Below are positions 1-6,581 of a stretch of 7,914 bases of DNA, one piece after another (the stretch's first letter is position 1; each line of letters starts with the position of its first letter). The translations under genes and the position numbers were made by a program. The stretch is from Streptomyces sp. Its GTDB lineage: Bacteria; Actinomycetota; Actinomycetes; Streptomycetales; Streptomycetaceae. The stretch spans positions 1 through 7,914 of the forward strand of contig DOWQ01000243.1 of assembly GCA_003519485.1 (NCBI GenBank). The letters are read 5' to 3'. A model generated the notes under the pieces. The model saw only the letters and a program-made list of their open reading frames with translations. It was not told where the DNA came from and made no database searches.

Positions 1-47
1 CATCGTCGGTGCGCACCGGCCGTATCGGGGCCCGGCATCGGGTGCGC

Positions 48-1787
48 TCAGCGGCCGGCTTCTCGTCCGTGGTGCGGGTCCGGCTGCTGGGGGCGGTGCG
101 CCCTCTGGTCGTCCTCGCGTGCCGGGCGCGGTGCGCCAGCGTCCTCCCGGTCGGCGTAGCGGTCCATGGTCGCGTGGGCGTGGTCGGCCGCCTTGGTGAA
201 GGCGTCCTGGAGACGGCGCAGCCGTTCGTCGGTGAGATCGAGGGCTTCCACGTCGGTGCACGACGCCTTCAGGGCTCGCAGCGCCGTCAGGTCGATCGCT
301 GACCGCGGCCCGGCCTCCGGTTCCGGGCGGCCGGGGTCGGCGTCCTTGTGCGTGAGCAGCTGCTCGGACATCGCGGCCTGCTGGTGCGTGGTGACGTCGT
401 ACGCCCGGCCCCGCACAGCGGTGGTGGTGCGCAGCTTCTCCCTCACGACCGCGCCGGCGAGGACGGCCCGGTCGTAGCGCAGCGGGACGCGGGGTATCTC
501 CCACTCCCCCGGCTCTTGGTGGGGAAGCCGGTGCGCGGCCGGTGCGCCCGGGTCGGCCAGGGGGTGCCTGTCCGGATCGGGCGCGACGGTCGGCGGGCGC
601 CGGGCGGGCTGGAGGTCGGCCAGGGCCCACCGGGCGGTGTAGAGCCGGTAGCCGGGCTCCTGGCCACGCAGCGTCTTCGGCTCGCTGATGTCCAGGCAGT
701 GCGCGGCGATGGCGGCGTCCACGATCTGCTCGTCCAGACCGGGGTCGCGGCGGCGACCGCGGAGCACGAGGGCGAGGTGGCGGCGGGCTTCGGCGAGCAG
801 ATGCCGGCGGTGGAACCGGCCGCCGCCGTTCATCACGAACACCATCGCGGTGACGTCGACGGCCGCCAGGGCGACATCGACCACCGCCGCGACCCGGGCC
901 CGGATCGCGGCAGCGGCAGCACGGGCGCGCTCGAGGAGCGAGTCGATGAGCTCCACCCCGAAGTTCAGAATCGCGCTCGCCTTCCACCACGCGCGCAGCT
1001 GCGCGAGCGGCCGGGCCTTCTGCTTGGGCGGCCGGGTCATCTTCGCCGCGATCCGGTTCAGCTTGGCGCGGGCCTGCTCGGAGACCACGGGCAGGAAGCG
1101 GAGCTCGCCGTCGTCGTCGACGCTGGTGACGTACTCGTGCTCCAGCTCCTCCAGGCAGGCGGCGATCTGCTCACCGCGGCGGGCCGTCCAGCCGATCAGC
1201 TCGTGCGGCACCCCGGCGACGTCCATCACCGGGCGGCGCCCGGCGGTTACGGTGCGCGGCTCGGAGGCCAGCCCCAGCGCCTCACACGCCTCAGCCATCA
1301 CGGCTTCGTTGTAGAGCCCAGACGCGGCCACCGCGTTCTCGTACAGGGCCTCTGTGTGCACCGACCCCCAGGTGCCGTCCGGGCGCTGGGCTTTGACCGA
1401 CAGCAGGAGGTGATCGTGGAGCAGCGGCATACCGGAGCGCGCCTCGTAGTGGCGGAAGCGCGCGGCGACCAGACCGTGCGCGGGACGGACGCGGTAGACG
1501 CCGCCGGCCCCGAAGCGGATGACGGCGACGTCGTCCTCGATCCACGCGAGCACTGCGGCGATGGCCCGCTCGTGCGCGGCCTCAATCACCCGACGGGTCT
1601 CATCATCACCCAGCGCCCACAACAGGGAGATCGTCGGCTGCGGCCGGAACACGAAGTCGACACCGACGACCTTCACCCGCCGACCGAGGGCCCCAACCCG
1701 CCACGCCTTCTTCGGAGACTCCCCCGCGGCCAGCCGGTCGGCCTCGATCCGGTCCGCGCCGCGCGAGGCCGCCCTGGCCACGGTCAT
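48..1787 (-). CDS. 5'-truncated MobF (TrwC-type) conjugative relaxase
   Basis: An intact protein would nick one strand at a plasmid oriT and stay bound to the 5' end through tyrosine. The 579-residue product from ATG at 1787 keeps the core of the relaxase fold. Asp44 lies in DFVFRPQPTISLLWAL, the counterpart of the conserved aspartate before the PKS-like motif. His113, His124 and His126 (FRH, then LLHDH) have exactly the H-10-H-1-H spacing of the TrwC metal triad. About 450 further residues are helical and charged, with a run FHRRHLLAEARRHLALVLRG. The usual N-terminal ~100 residues with the catalytic tyrosines are missing. The frame stays open upstream of 1787, but that stretch is antisense to the neighbouring hydrolase and looks non-coding. 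No ribosome-binding site precedes the ATG. It is probably a pseudogene remnant of an integrated plasmid or ICE. Family assignment is firm; expression is doubtful. Confidence 0.8.
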   Translation of the reverse strand: MTVARAASRGADRIEADRLAAGESPKKAWRVGALGRRVKVVGVDFVFRPQPTISLLWALGDDETRRVIEAAHERAIAAVLAWIEDDVAVIRFGAGGVYRVRPAHGLVAARFRHYEARSGMPLLHDHLLLSVKAQRPDGTWGSVHTEALYENAVAASGLYNEAVMAEACEALGLASEPRTVTAGRRPVMDVAGVPHELIGWTARRGEQIAACLEELEHEYVTSVDDDGELRFLPVVSEQARAKLNRIAAKMTRPPKQKARPLAQLRAWWKASAILNFGVELIDSLLERARAAAAAIRARVAAVVDVALAAVDVTAMVFVMNGGGRFHRRHLLAEARRHLALVLRGRRRDPGLDEQIVDAAIAAHCLDISEPKTLRGQEPGYRLYTARWALADLQPARRPPTVAPDPDRHPLADPGAPAAHRLPHQEPGEWEIPRVPLRYDRAVLAGAVVREKLRTTTAVRGRAYDVTTHQQAAMSEQLLTHKDADPGRPEPEAGPRSAIDLTALRALKASCTDVEALDLTDERLRRLQDAFTKAADHAHATMDRYADREDAGAPRPAREDDQRAHRPQQPDPHHGREAGR

Positions 1788-1796
1788 GCTGGGTCT

Positions 1797-1815
1797 GCTG
1801 TCAGGATCCGACAGC
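1797..1815. repeat. Near-perfect palindrome at the relaxase break
   Basis: The 19 bases GCTGTCAGGATCCGACAGC consist of 6-bp arms, GCTGTC and GACAGC, flanking a GGATCC palindrome, with one unpaired A. It starts ten bases upstream of the relaxase remnant's first ATG, close to where homology to the family stops. It could be a recombination scar, a protein-binding site or chance. Confidence 0.4.
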
Positions 1816-2036
1816 CTCTGATCAGCACGCCGCTCGGCGCCGGTCACAGGCGGGGCAGGTGTCGAGCCAGGAATCCGGATTTCGGTGATCCTCGTTCCCG
1901 GCCGACCGGAGACGCTCGGCCGACCCACCGCTGGACCCGTCGAAGGGGCCAGGACTGGCACTGTCGCGACGATCAACGACCAGACACGATGTCGGCACCT
2001 CGATGTGTTGCTGTTCCTTCTCCGGATACCGATGTG
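1816..2036. other. Divergent intergenic region, no gene seen
   Basis: This lies between the truncated relaxase (minus) and the hydrolase (plus). Frames are open on both strands but none has a convincing composition, start or family match. A nine-base direct repeat CGGCCGACC occurs at 1899-1907 and 1917-1925. It presumably holds the promoter of the hydrolase operon, but I see no clear -35/-10 pair. Confidence 0.4.
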
Positions 2037-2058
2037 CAGGTGTTGACCTGCCACAGGT
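2037..2058. promoter_or_regulatory. Possible operator with alternating CAGGT/ACCTG motifs
   Basis: CAGGT (2037-2041), ACCTG (2046-2050) and CAGGT (2054-2058) alternate in orientation with gaps of 4 and 3 bases, giving two overlapping inverted repeats. CAGGTG also recurs directly 17 bases apart. The last copy merges with AGGTGG (2055-2060), the likely ribosome-binding site of the hydrolase starting at 2071. A bound repressor would therefore block expression, or the repeat could fold the leader. No regulator gene is adjacent, so the idea rests on the pattern only. Confidence 0.35.
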
Positions 2059-2070
2059 GGTGATCGCTCG

Positions 2071-3666
2071 ATGACCGACGTCTCTCGAACCGCCGATCCC
2101 TTCACAGCCGCCGATCTGGTGGTGTTCAACGGCACGGTGCGCACTCTGGATCGGGGTGGCACGGTCCGTACCGCACTGGCCGCCCGGGACGGGCGGGTTC
2201 TGACGGTGGACACGGATGCCGCGGTGCTCGGCCTCGTCGGTCCGCGCACCCGGGTGCTGGATCTGCAGGGCCGCTGCGCGGTGCCGGGATTCATCGAGAC
2301 GCACAACCATCCGACCTTCTTCGGGCTGACCCTGGCGGCCCAGGTGGACGCCGGCAGCCCGCCGAACGACTCCATCTCCGACATCGTCGACCGGGTGGAG
2401 CAAGCCGTCGCTGACGCCGAGCGGGGCTCGTGGGTGCACGGCTACCGGTACGACGACACACTGCTCGCCGATGACCGGCACCCCACCCGGGCCGATCTCG
2501 ATCCCGTGTCCAAGGACCATCCGGTCTGCCTCCAGCACATCTCCGGGCACTTCTGCGTGCTGAACTCAGCGGGCCTGCGAGCACTCGGCATCCACCGCGA
2601 CACCCCCGACCCGGTCGGCGGGGTGATCCACCGAGATGCGGACGGCGAACCGAACGGCGTCCTTGCCGAGACGGCCGCGTTCGCCGCCTATGCCGCCATG
2701 CCCAAGCCGGACTCCGCCGACCTCGCCGAGGCGATCGGGCTGGCCGGAGACGCGTACCTGGCCGCCGGCGTCACCACGGTCCATGACACCGGGCTGGGCC
2801 TGGTGGGCGGGCCCGCCGAGCTGGACGCCTACCGACTGGCACAGGCCTCCGGACGGCTGCGCACCCGGGTCCAGGCCTACCTGGTGCAGGACCTGTTTCC
2901 CGGGCTGTCCCGCGGCGAGCTCAGCCCCGTTGAAGCAGGTATCGCGGGCATCGGCGACGACCGCTTCCGGGTGGCCGGCGTGAAGATGTGGGCCGACGGA
3001 TCCCTCCAGGGCCTGACCGGGTGTGTGTCCGAGGGATACGCCTGTGCGCCGGACAAGAATGGTTTGTTGATCTTTCCGCAGGAGGACCTGAGCCAACGGG
3101 TCGCCACGCTGCACGAGGCGGGGTGGCAGGTCGCCATTCACGGCAACGGGGACGCCGCGATCCGGGCCATTCTGGAGGCCTACGCCAAGCTCGGACTCGA
3201 TCCGCAGCAGTCCGACCGGCGGCACCGGATCGAGCACTGCCAGATGGTCAGCGAGCAGCAACTGGACGAGATGGCCTCGGCGGGGGTGCTCGCCTCCTTC
3301 TTCATCAAGCACGTGTACTACTGGGGCGACCGGCACCGCGACCGGTTCCTCGGGCCGGAGCGGGCGCGGCGCATCGACCCGCTGGCCTCCGCGCGTGCGC
3401 ACGGGGTCACGTTCGGTCTGCACTCGGACACCCCGGTGGTCCCGGTGCCGCCCCTGGAGGGCATTTGGTGCGCGGTGCGCCGGATGACCCGCGACGGCAA
3501 GGAGCTCGGACCGGAGCAGCGTGTCGACGTGGACACCGCACTGCGCGGCTACACCAGCCAGGCCGCCCACCTGGGCTTCGACACAAGGGCAGCCTCGAAC
3601 ACGGCAAGTTCGCCGATGTGGCGGTGCTGTCCGCCGATCCCACCGTCGTCGATCCGGCCGCCCTGA
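2071..3666 (+). CDS. Amidohydrolase, YtcJ/NfdA-like (Amidohydro_3), frameshifted near C-terminus
   Basis: A cytosolic metal-dependent hydrolase of the family that includes N-substituted formamide deformylase NfdA; amide or formamide hydrolysis is a class-level inference and the substrate is unknown. The metal ligands are visible: His78 and His80 in ETHNHP, Lys305 in GVKMWADG (the likely carboxylated bridging lysine), His357 in AIHGNGD, His389 in RIEHCQ and Asp453 in LHSDTP. The start ATG follows AGGTGG by ten bases and gives the usual beta-strand opening (ADLVVFNGTVRTLD). After residue 505 (HLGFDT) the frame runs into 26 unrelated residues and stops. The expected ending, KGSLEHGKFADVAVLS, lies in another frame from 3585. 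One base is missing at 3583-3585, where GAC ACN AAG is expected. Adding it would give about 566 residues, a normal family length. It is first gene of an operon with the DUF3311 and SSS genes. Confidence 0.88.
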   Translation: MTDVSRTADPFTAADLVVFNGTVRTLDRGGTVRTALAARDGRVLTVDTDAAVLGLVGPRTRVLDLQGRCAVPGFIETHNHPTFFGLTLAAQVDAGSPPNDSISDIVDRVEQAVADAERGSWVHGYRYDDTLLADDRHPTRADLDPVSKDHPVCLQHISGHFCVLNSAGLRALGIHRDTPDPVGGVIHRDADGEPNGVLAETAAFAAYAAMPKPDSADLAEAIGLAGDAYLAAGVTTVHDTGLGLVGGPAELDAYRLAQASGRLRTRVQAYLVQDLFPGLSRGELSPVEAGIAGIGDDRFRVAGVKMWADGSLQGLTGCVSEGYACAPDKNGLLIFPQEDLSQRVATLHEAGWQVAIHGNGDAAIRAILEAYAKLGLDPQQSDRRHRIEHCQMVSEQQLDEMASAGVLASFFIKHVYYWGDRHRDRFLGPERARRIDPLASARAHGVTFGLHSDTPVVPVPPLEGIWCAVRRMTRDGKELGPEQRVDVDTALRGYTSQAAHLGFDTRAASNTASSPMWRCCPPIPPSSIRPP

Positions 3667-3770
3667 ACACGCTTCGTGTGGACGCAACCGTCATCGGCGG
3701 CGAGGTGGTCTGGAGCGGCGCCACTGATCTCGAAGTCGGGCGACCGGTGACCGAAGGGGGTCTCCGTTGA
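3585..3770 (+). pseudogene. Displaced C-terminal segment of the amidohydrolase
   Basis: This frame encodes 61 residues beginning KGSLEHGKFADVAVLSADP and containing VDATVIGGEVVW. That is the conserved end of Amidohydro_3 enzymes, where the C-terminal strands complete the small beta-sandwich beside the barrel. It has no start of its own and is separated from the body of the gene by a one-base deletion at 3583-3585. Its TGA stop (3768-3770) overlaps the TTG start of the DUF3311 gene, which fits an originally continuous, translationally coupled gene. Confidence 0.85.
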
Positions 3771-4006
3771 AGGAGAGCCGGAAGAGCCTGGCCGTAGGGC
3801 TGGGCATGCCCGCCGCCGCGATCTTGGTGGTGATGCCGCTGATCGCCGACACCTCCGTGTACGTGCTCGGCATCCCGCTGTTGTGGCTCTGGATGTTCGC
3901 GTGGTTCCCGCTCACCACCCTCTGCCTGTGGGTGGCCTGGCGCATCGATGAGCCGCGCTACCGGGACGGCCAGTCGCAGAAAAAGAAGGAGGTGAACCAG
4001 GCGTGA
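3767..4006 (+). CDS. DUF3311 small membrane protein, permease partner
   Basis: A 79-residue protein with two predicted membrane helices (about 12-32 and 37-58) and a basic tail ending QKKKEVNQA. The pattern MPLIADTSVYVLGIPLLWLW is typical of DUF3311 proteins, such as Bacillus YhjC, which are regularly encoded next to SSS permeases. The family is thought to be a small accessory part of the transporter, but the role is not proven. The TTG start is supported by AAGGGGG at 3754-3760, six bases upstream, and by the family-like length. The start overlaps the original hydrolase stop by four bases, and its own stop overlaps the permease start by four bases, indicating translational coupling. Because the hydrolase frameshift now ends translation at 3666, coupling from upstream should be weakened. 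Confidence 0.85.
   Translation: MKESRKSLAVGLGMPAAAILVVMPLIADTSVYVLGIPLLWLWMFAWFPLTTLCLWVAWRIDEPRYRDGQSQKKKEVNQA
3986..3994 (+). promoter_or_regulatory. Full-length Shine-Dalgarno of the SSS permease
   Basis: AAGGAGGTG matches all nine bases expected to pair with the 16S rRNA 3' end. GGAGG ends ten bases before the GTG at 4003 and fixes that start. It lies inside the end of the DUF3311 gene, so the permease should be translated well even without coupling. Confidence 0.8.
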
Positions 4007-5487
4007 TCGCAGCAATCTTCTTCGGCGTGATGGCGGTGTCCGTGCTGGTCGCGTTCAGCGCCAGGCGCGGCATGCGGAACATGTCGATCGGTGAGTACCT
4101 GGTGGGCGGCCGCTCCTTTCCCCCCTGGTTGCTGTACTTCCTCGCGGTCGGCGAGATTTACAGCATCGGCACCATGATCGGCTTCCCGGCGGGCATCTAC
4201 GCCGGCGGAGCGAGCTACGGTATCTGGTTCCTCGGCTACATCCTGCTCGCCTACCCGCTGGGCTACTACATCGCGCCGCTGATCTGGCGGGCCGGCGTGC
4301 GGTACGACGCGATGACCATCCCGGACGTGTTCGGCCGGCACTTCCGCAGCCGTAGTCTGGAGCTGGTCACCGCCGGGGCCCTGCTGATCGCGCTCGTCCC
4401 GTGGGGGCAGTACCAATTCATCGGAATGCAAGTGGTGCTCGGGGCCTTGGGACTGCCCATCAGTCCCGTGCAGGCCGTCGTGCTGGCCGGAGTGATCTCC
4501 TTCCTGTACCTCGCAGTGTCCGGCGTCCGCTCGCCCGCCTTCGTCGCGATCCTCAAGGACGCGATGATGACCCTCGGCATCGTGGTGGCCGGAGTGGCCG
4601 TGGTGACAGCCGCCGGCGGCACCTCGGAGGTCTTCGGCCCGGCCACGGTGCCGCACGAGCAGGTCACCATGAGCGGCTCGCCGATGGTGTTCGCGCTGAC
4701 CACCATCGTCTTCCAGAGCATCACCTTCTACCTGGGCTTCTCCGCGGCGTTCATCTTCACCGCGAAGTCGGAACGGGCGATCAAGTCGTCGACGGTGTGG
4801 ATGCCCATCTACATGCTGATGTACCCGTTCCTGGTGGCCACGGCGTACTTCGCCTTCGCCAGCCACCGCCAGGTCAAGGACCCAAACACGGTGTTCATGG
4901 TCATCGTGCAGGACAAGCTGCCGGACTGGCTGGTGGGGGTGGTGGCCGCGGGAGCCGGCCTGTCGGGGGTGCTGGTGCTGGCCGTCACCGCGCTGACCAT
5001 CGGCGGCATCGTCTCCCGCAACCTGGCACCAAACATCAGGCCGGAGGCGCAACGGCGGTGGACCACAGCGGTGGTGGCGATCTTCCTGGTCGCCGCGGCG
5101 ACCCTCACGCTGGTCGGATCGACGCTGATGCTGACCGTCCTCAACCTGACGTACTACCTGCTCGGACAGCTCGTCCCCGGCTGGATCGCGTTGATGTTCT
5201 TCCGCCGAGTTCAGGCCTGGGCGGTGTCGGTGGGCATTCTGGGCGGCGTAGCGGCGTCCATCGCGCTGTACGTCATCAAACCGGATCTGGCCGGTGTCAA
5301 CGCCGGGCTGATCGCGGTGCTGATCAACTTCGCCCTCACCTTCGGGCTGAGCCACCTGCGACGCGGCCCGGTCATCGAGCCGGTATCGACGATGACGGCC
5401 GTGCCCGCGTCCGAGAACGTCACAGACCCGCAGCCGGCGCCCAAGGGCGGCAGCGTGGAGGACGGATCGGCTGCCGTGACCACCTGA
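4003..5487 (+). CDS. Sodium:solute symporter (SSS family) permease
   Basis: A 494-residue integral membrane protein of normal SSS length (LeuT fold), expected to import a small organic solute with Na+. It is hydrophobic throughout, with about 13 membrane segments. Family marks are the early MSIGEYLVGGRSFPPWLLYF (27-46), MTIPDVFGRHFRSR (104-117) matching the SSS signature around the third helix, and AFVAILKDAMM (179-189). A hydrophilic C-terminal tail of about 40 residues ends the protein. The closest context match is the monocarboxylate/YhjB-like branch that pairs with DUF3311. The GTG start overlaps the DUF3311 stop (GTGA) and has a perfect Shine-Dalgarno sequence. With the hydrolase it forms an uptake-plus-hydrolysis module, so the solute may be an amide, formamide or a product such as a carboxylate. 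The substrate cannot be read from the sequence. Confidence 0.9.
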   Translation: MIAAIFFGVMAVSVLVAFSARRGMRNMSIGEYLVGGRSFPPWLLYFLAVGEIYSIGTMIGFPAGIYAGGASYGIWFLGYILLAYPLGYYIAPLIWRAGVRYDAMTIPDVFGRHFRSRSLELVTAGALLIALVPWGQYQFIGMQVVLGALGLPISPVQAVVLAGVISFLYLAVSGVRSPAFVAILKDAMMTLGIVVAGVAVVTAAGGTSEVFGPATVPHEQVTMSGSPMVFALTTIVFQSITFYLGFSAAFIFTAKSERAIKSSTVWMPIYMLMYPFLVATAYFAFASHRQVKDPNTVFMVIVQDKLPDWLVGVVAAGAGLSGVLVLAVTALTIGGIVSRNLAPNIRPEAQRRWTTAVVAIFLVAAATLTLVGSTLMLTVLNLTYYLLGQLVPGWIALMFFRRVQAWAVSVGILGGVAASIALYVIKPDLAGVNAGLIAVLINFALTFGLSHLRRGPVIEPVSTMTAVPASENVTDPQPAPKGGSVEDGSAAVTT

Positions 5488-5509
5488 CGCATCGGCATCA
5501 CCCTCCCGA

Positions 5510-5555
5510 AGCGGTGGCCCCGGTGGCGACCTCAGTCGCCGCCGGGACCACCGCT
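5510..5555. terminator. Strong hairpin terminator after the operon
   Basis: Two 20-base arms (5510-5529 and 5536-5555) pair with one C-A mismatch and one G-T wobble around a six-base loop (CCTCAG). It starts 22 bases after the permease stop. There is no T-tract, as is common in actinobacteria. A minus-strand gene remnant ends at 5594, so the hairpin sits between convergent genes and may have served both. Confidence 0.8.
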
Positions 5556-5562
5556 CAGCCGT

Positions 5563-5589
5563 CTCCGGCCGGTGCCGCCGGAGCACCGG
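5563..5589. other. Two mutually exclusive small hairpins
   Basis: CTCCGGC (5563-5569) can pair with GCCGGAG (5577-5583). Alternatively CCGGTGC (5569-5575) can pair with GCACCGG (5583-5589). It lies just beyond the main terminator and before the end of the minus-strand remnant, so it may be a second terminator for that gene. A function beyond that would be speculation. Confidence 0.35.
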
Positions 5590-5593
5590 GGCG

Positions 5594-5780
5594 TCAGCCG
5601 ACGGACGCGCTCGGCCGCCCCACCAGAGGCGAAAGCGGCGCCTGCGGGCCGTTCGCCTCGCGCAGCCAGCGGCGCAGCACCCGGTGCACCTGCTCCGCGC
5701 CGGGCGGCCCGCGCATCGGCCTTGCCGAGCTCTCGCAGCGGATCGTCGTAGAAATACCACACGTAGGCTTCCCCCACCAT
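5594..5780 (-). pseudogene. Frameshifted remnant of an unrecognised minus-strand gene
   Basis: From ATG at 5780 the frame reads MVGEAYVWYFYDDPLRELG, then KADARA. Skipping the base at 5705 it continues PGAEQVHRVLRRWLREANG and ends RPSASVG at TGA 5596-5594. The joined product is 61 residues. Third codon positions are strongly GC-biased on both sides of the shift, and the reading order is sensible only with it, which supports one real gene broken by a one-base insertion. The 5' limit is uncertain; the frame stays open beyond 5780 into the DUF3800 gene, and no ribosome-binding site is seen. I do not recognise the family. The downstream hairpin at 5510-5555 fits as its terminator. Confidence 0.5.
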
Positions 5781-6066
5781 GTACTTCGCGTTCATGGACG
5801 ACAGCGCACGTAAGCAAAAGGACGTGCCCCGGAGGGACCTTGGGGCACTCCGTGCTTACGGGGCAGTGATTTTTCCGCAGGAGTCGCTGCAGCCCTACCG
5901 CGAGCAGCTCACCCGTCTGCGTCAAGAACTGAGTATCCCGGTCGACACGGAGTTCAAGTGGTCGCCGGGGGGCCTCTCCACAAGAAATGGAACGAGCTGC
6001 ATAGGGCTACCGACGAAATGGCTTGACCTGCGACTTTGCGGCGCTTCGTACGTGGCGATCCCGTGA
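5779..6066 (+). pseudogene. Truncated DUF3800 protein
   Basis: The 95-residue frame opens MYFAFMDDSARKQKD and continues with GAVIFPQESLQPY and DTEFKWSP (56-63). This is the N-terminal pattern of actinobacterial DUF3800 proteins, whose conserved early Asp and later Glu/Lys residues are in place (Asp7, Asp8, Glu58, Lys60). Full members have well over 200 residues with later acidic motifs. DUF3800 occurs in phages, defence islands and mobile elements and has been suggested to have a nuclease-like fold; activity is not established. After Pro63 the frame degenerates. Behind the G6 run (5967-5972), another frame reads PLHKKWNELHRATDEMA before a TGA at 6024, which may be the true continuation after a one-base loss. 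No ribosome-binding site is visible, and the start overlaps the minus-strand remnant. Confidence 0.7.
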
Positions 6067-6173
6067 TGTCATGTGGAGATTCCCGGGAGCTGCGCCGCTG
6101 CGTCTGGTCGCTGATTCGGGTGGATCGAGGCGGGTCTCAGATTGGGAGTCGATGCGGAGCGCAGTCTCCTGGC

Positions 6174-6581
6174 GTGGTGGCACAGTCGAAGAAACCGCGT
6201 CCGAAGCGGCCTGCGATCCGTCTCGGTGGCATCAACACGGTCGCGCTCGTTGACCGGCTCCGGGAGCTGTACCAGGCTGGTGACGATCCGGAGTTCGAGC
6301 TGTTCCCGGCCTCCGACGAGCTGCTGCTCGTACTTCGGCACGCGGAGCGGACGACCGGCGAGCTCCGCGTCGACACCGCCCAGGTCGACCCGAAGGACGT
6401 GATGGGCGAGGCCGCGATCATCCGTACGAAGCTGTGGCAGTACTTGCGGGAACAGGCGGATGCCGGACAGCTGAAGGCTATTGAGGCGGGGCGTGCGTTC
6501 GGCGTGCTCTGGCACAGGTTCAACGAGGCCCTGTGCGTGAACACCAGGCATGGCACGCAGCAGAGAAAGCCCAGAGGCTGA
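6174..6581 (+). CDS. Hypothetical protein, unrecognised, probably 3'-frameshifted
   Basis: I do not recognise this 135-residue protein. GTG at 6174 is chosen because GC-rich third positions and natural-looking protein begin there (VAQSKKPRPKRPAIRLGG); a weak GGAG at 6156-6159 is too far away to confirm it. After a basic start come predicted soluble alpha/beta segments: VALVDRLRELYQ, FELFPASDELLLVLRHAERT and a long helical stretch from 79 to 120 (GEAAIIRTKLWQYLREQ, then AFGVLWHRFNEAL). There are no membrane segments. After NEAL the frame gives CVNTRHGTQQRKPRG and stops. If a TG pair at 6531-6535 is a duplication, the helix instead continues REHQAWHAAEKAQRLKAEQ in the frame used by the next gene, which looks more natural. 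Confidence 0.55.
   Translation: MVAQSKKPRPKRPAIRLGGINTVALVDRLRELYQAGDDPEFELFPASDELLLVLRHAERTTGELRVDTAQVDPKDVMGEAAIIRTKLWQYLREQADAGQLKAIEAGRAFGVLWHRFNEALCVNTRHGTQQRKPRG

Noticed and set aside
1..47. Start of another minus-strand gene after the relaxase (ATG at 38)
   Set aside because: Only about a dozen codons are in the window, with no ribosome-binding site, so it cannot be supported.
348..2063. Long plus-strand open frame across the relaxase
   Set aside because: It mirrors the relaxase codons, is Gly/Arg/His-rich without any domain, and the minus frame carries real family motifs.
2043..2071. TTGACC as a -35 box for the hydrolase
   Set aside because: At 17-bp spacing the -10 position reads CTCGAT, a poor match, and it would fall on the start codon.
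1788..2384. In-frame N-terminal extension of the relaxase to ATG 2384
   Set aside because: Much of this stretch is antisense to the hydrolase gene and the encoded residues are Ser/Arg/Thr-rich with no relaxase motifs; it is open only because of high GC.
3580..3590. Programmed ribosomal frameshift in the hydrolase
   Set aside because: There is no slippery heptamer or obvious downstream stimulatory hairpin, and family members are normally encoded in one frame.
3958..5925. Long minus-strand open frame across the permease
   Set aside because: It lies antisense to an unmistakable SSS permease, and its His/Asp/Gln-rich composition is typical of an antisense shadow.
6023..6051. TTGACC promoter in front of the hypothetical pair
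   Set aside because: The hexamer at the right distance is TCGTAC, not a credible -10, and the start codon is over 120 bases away.
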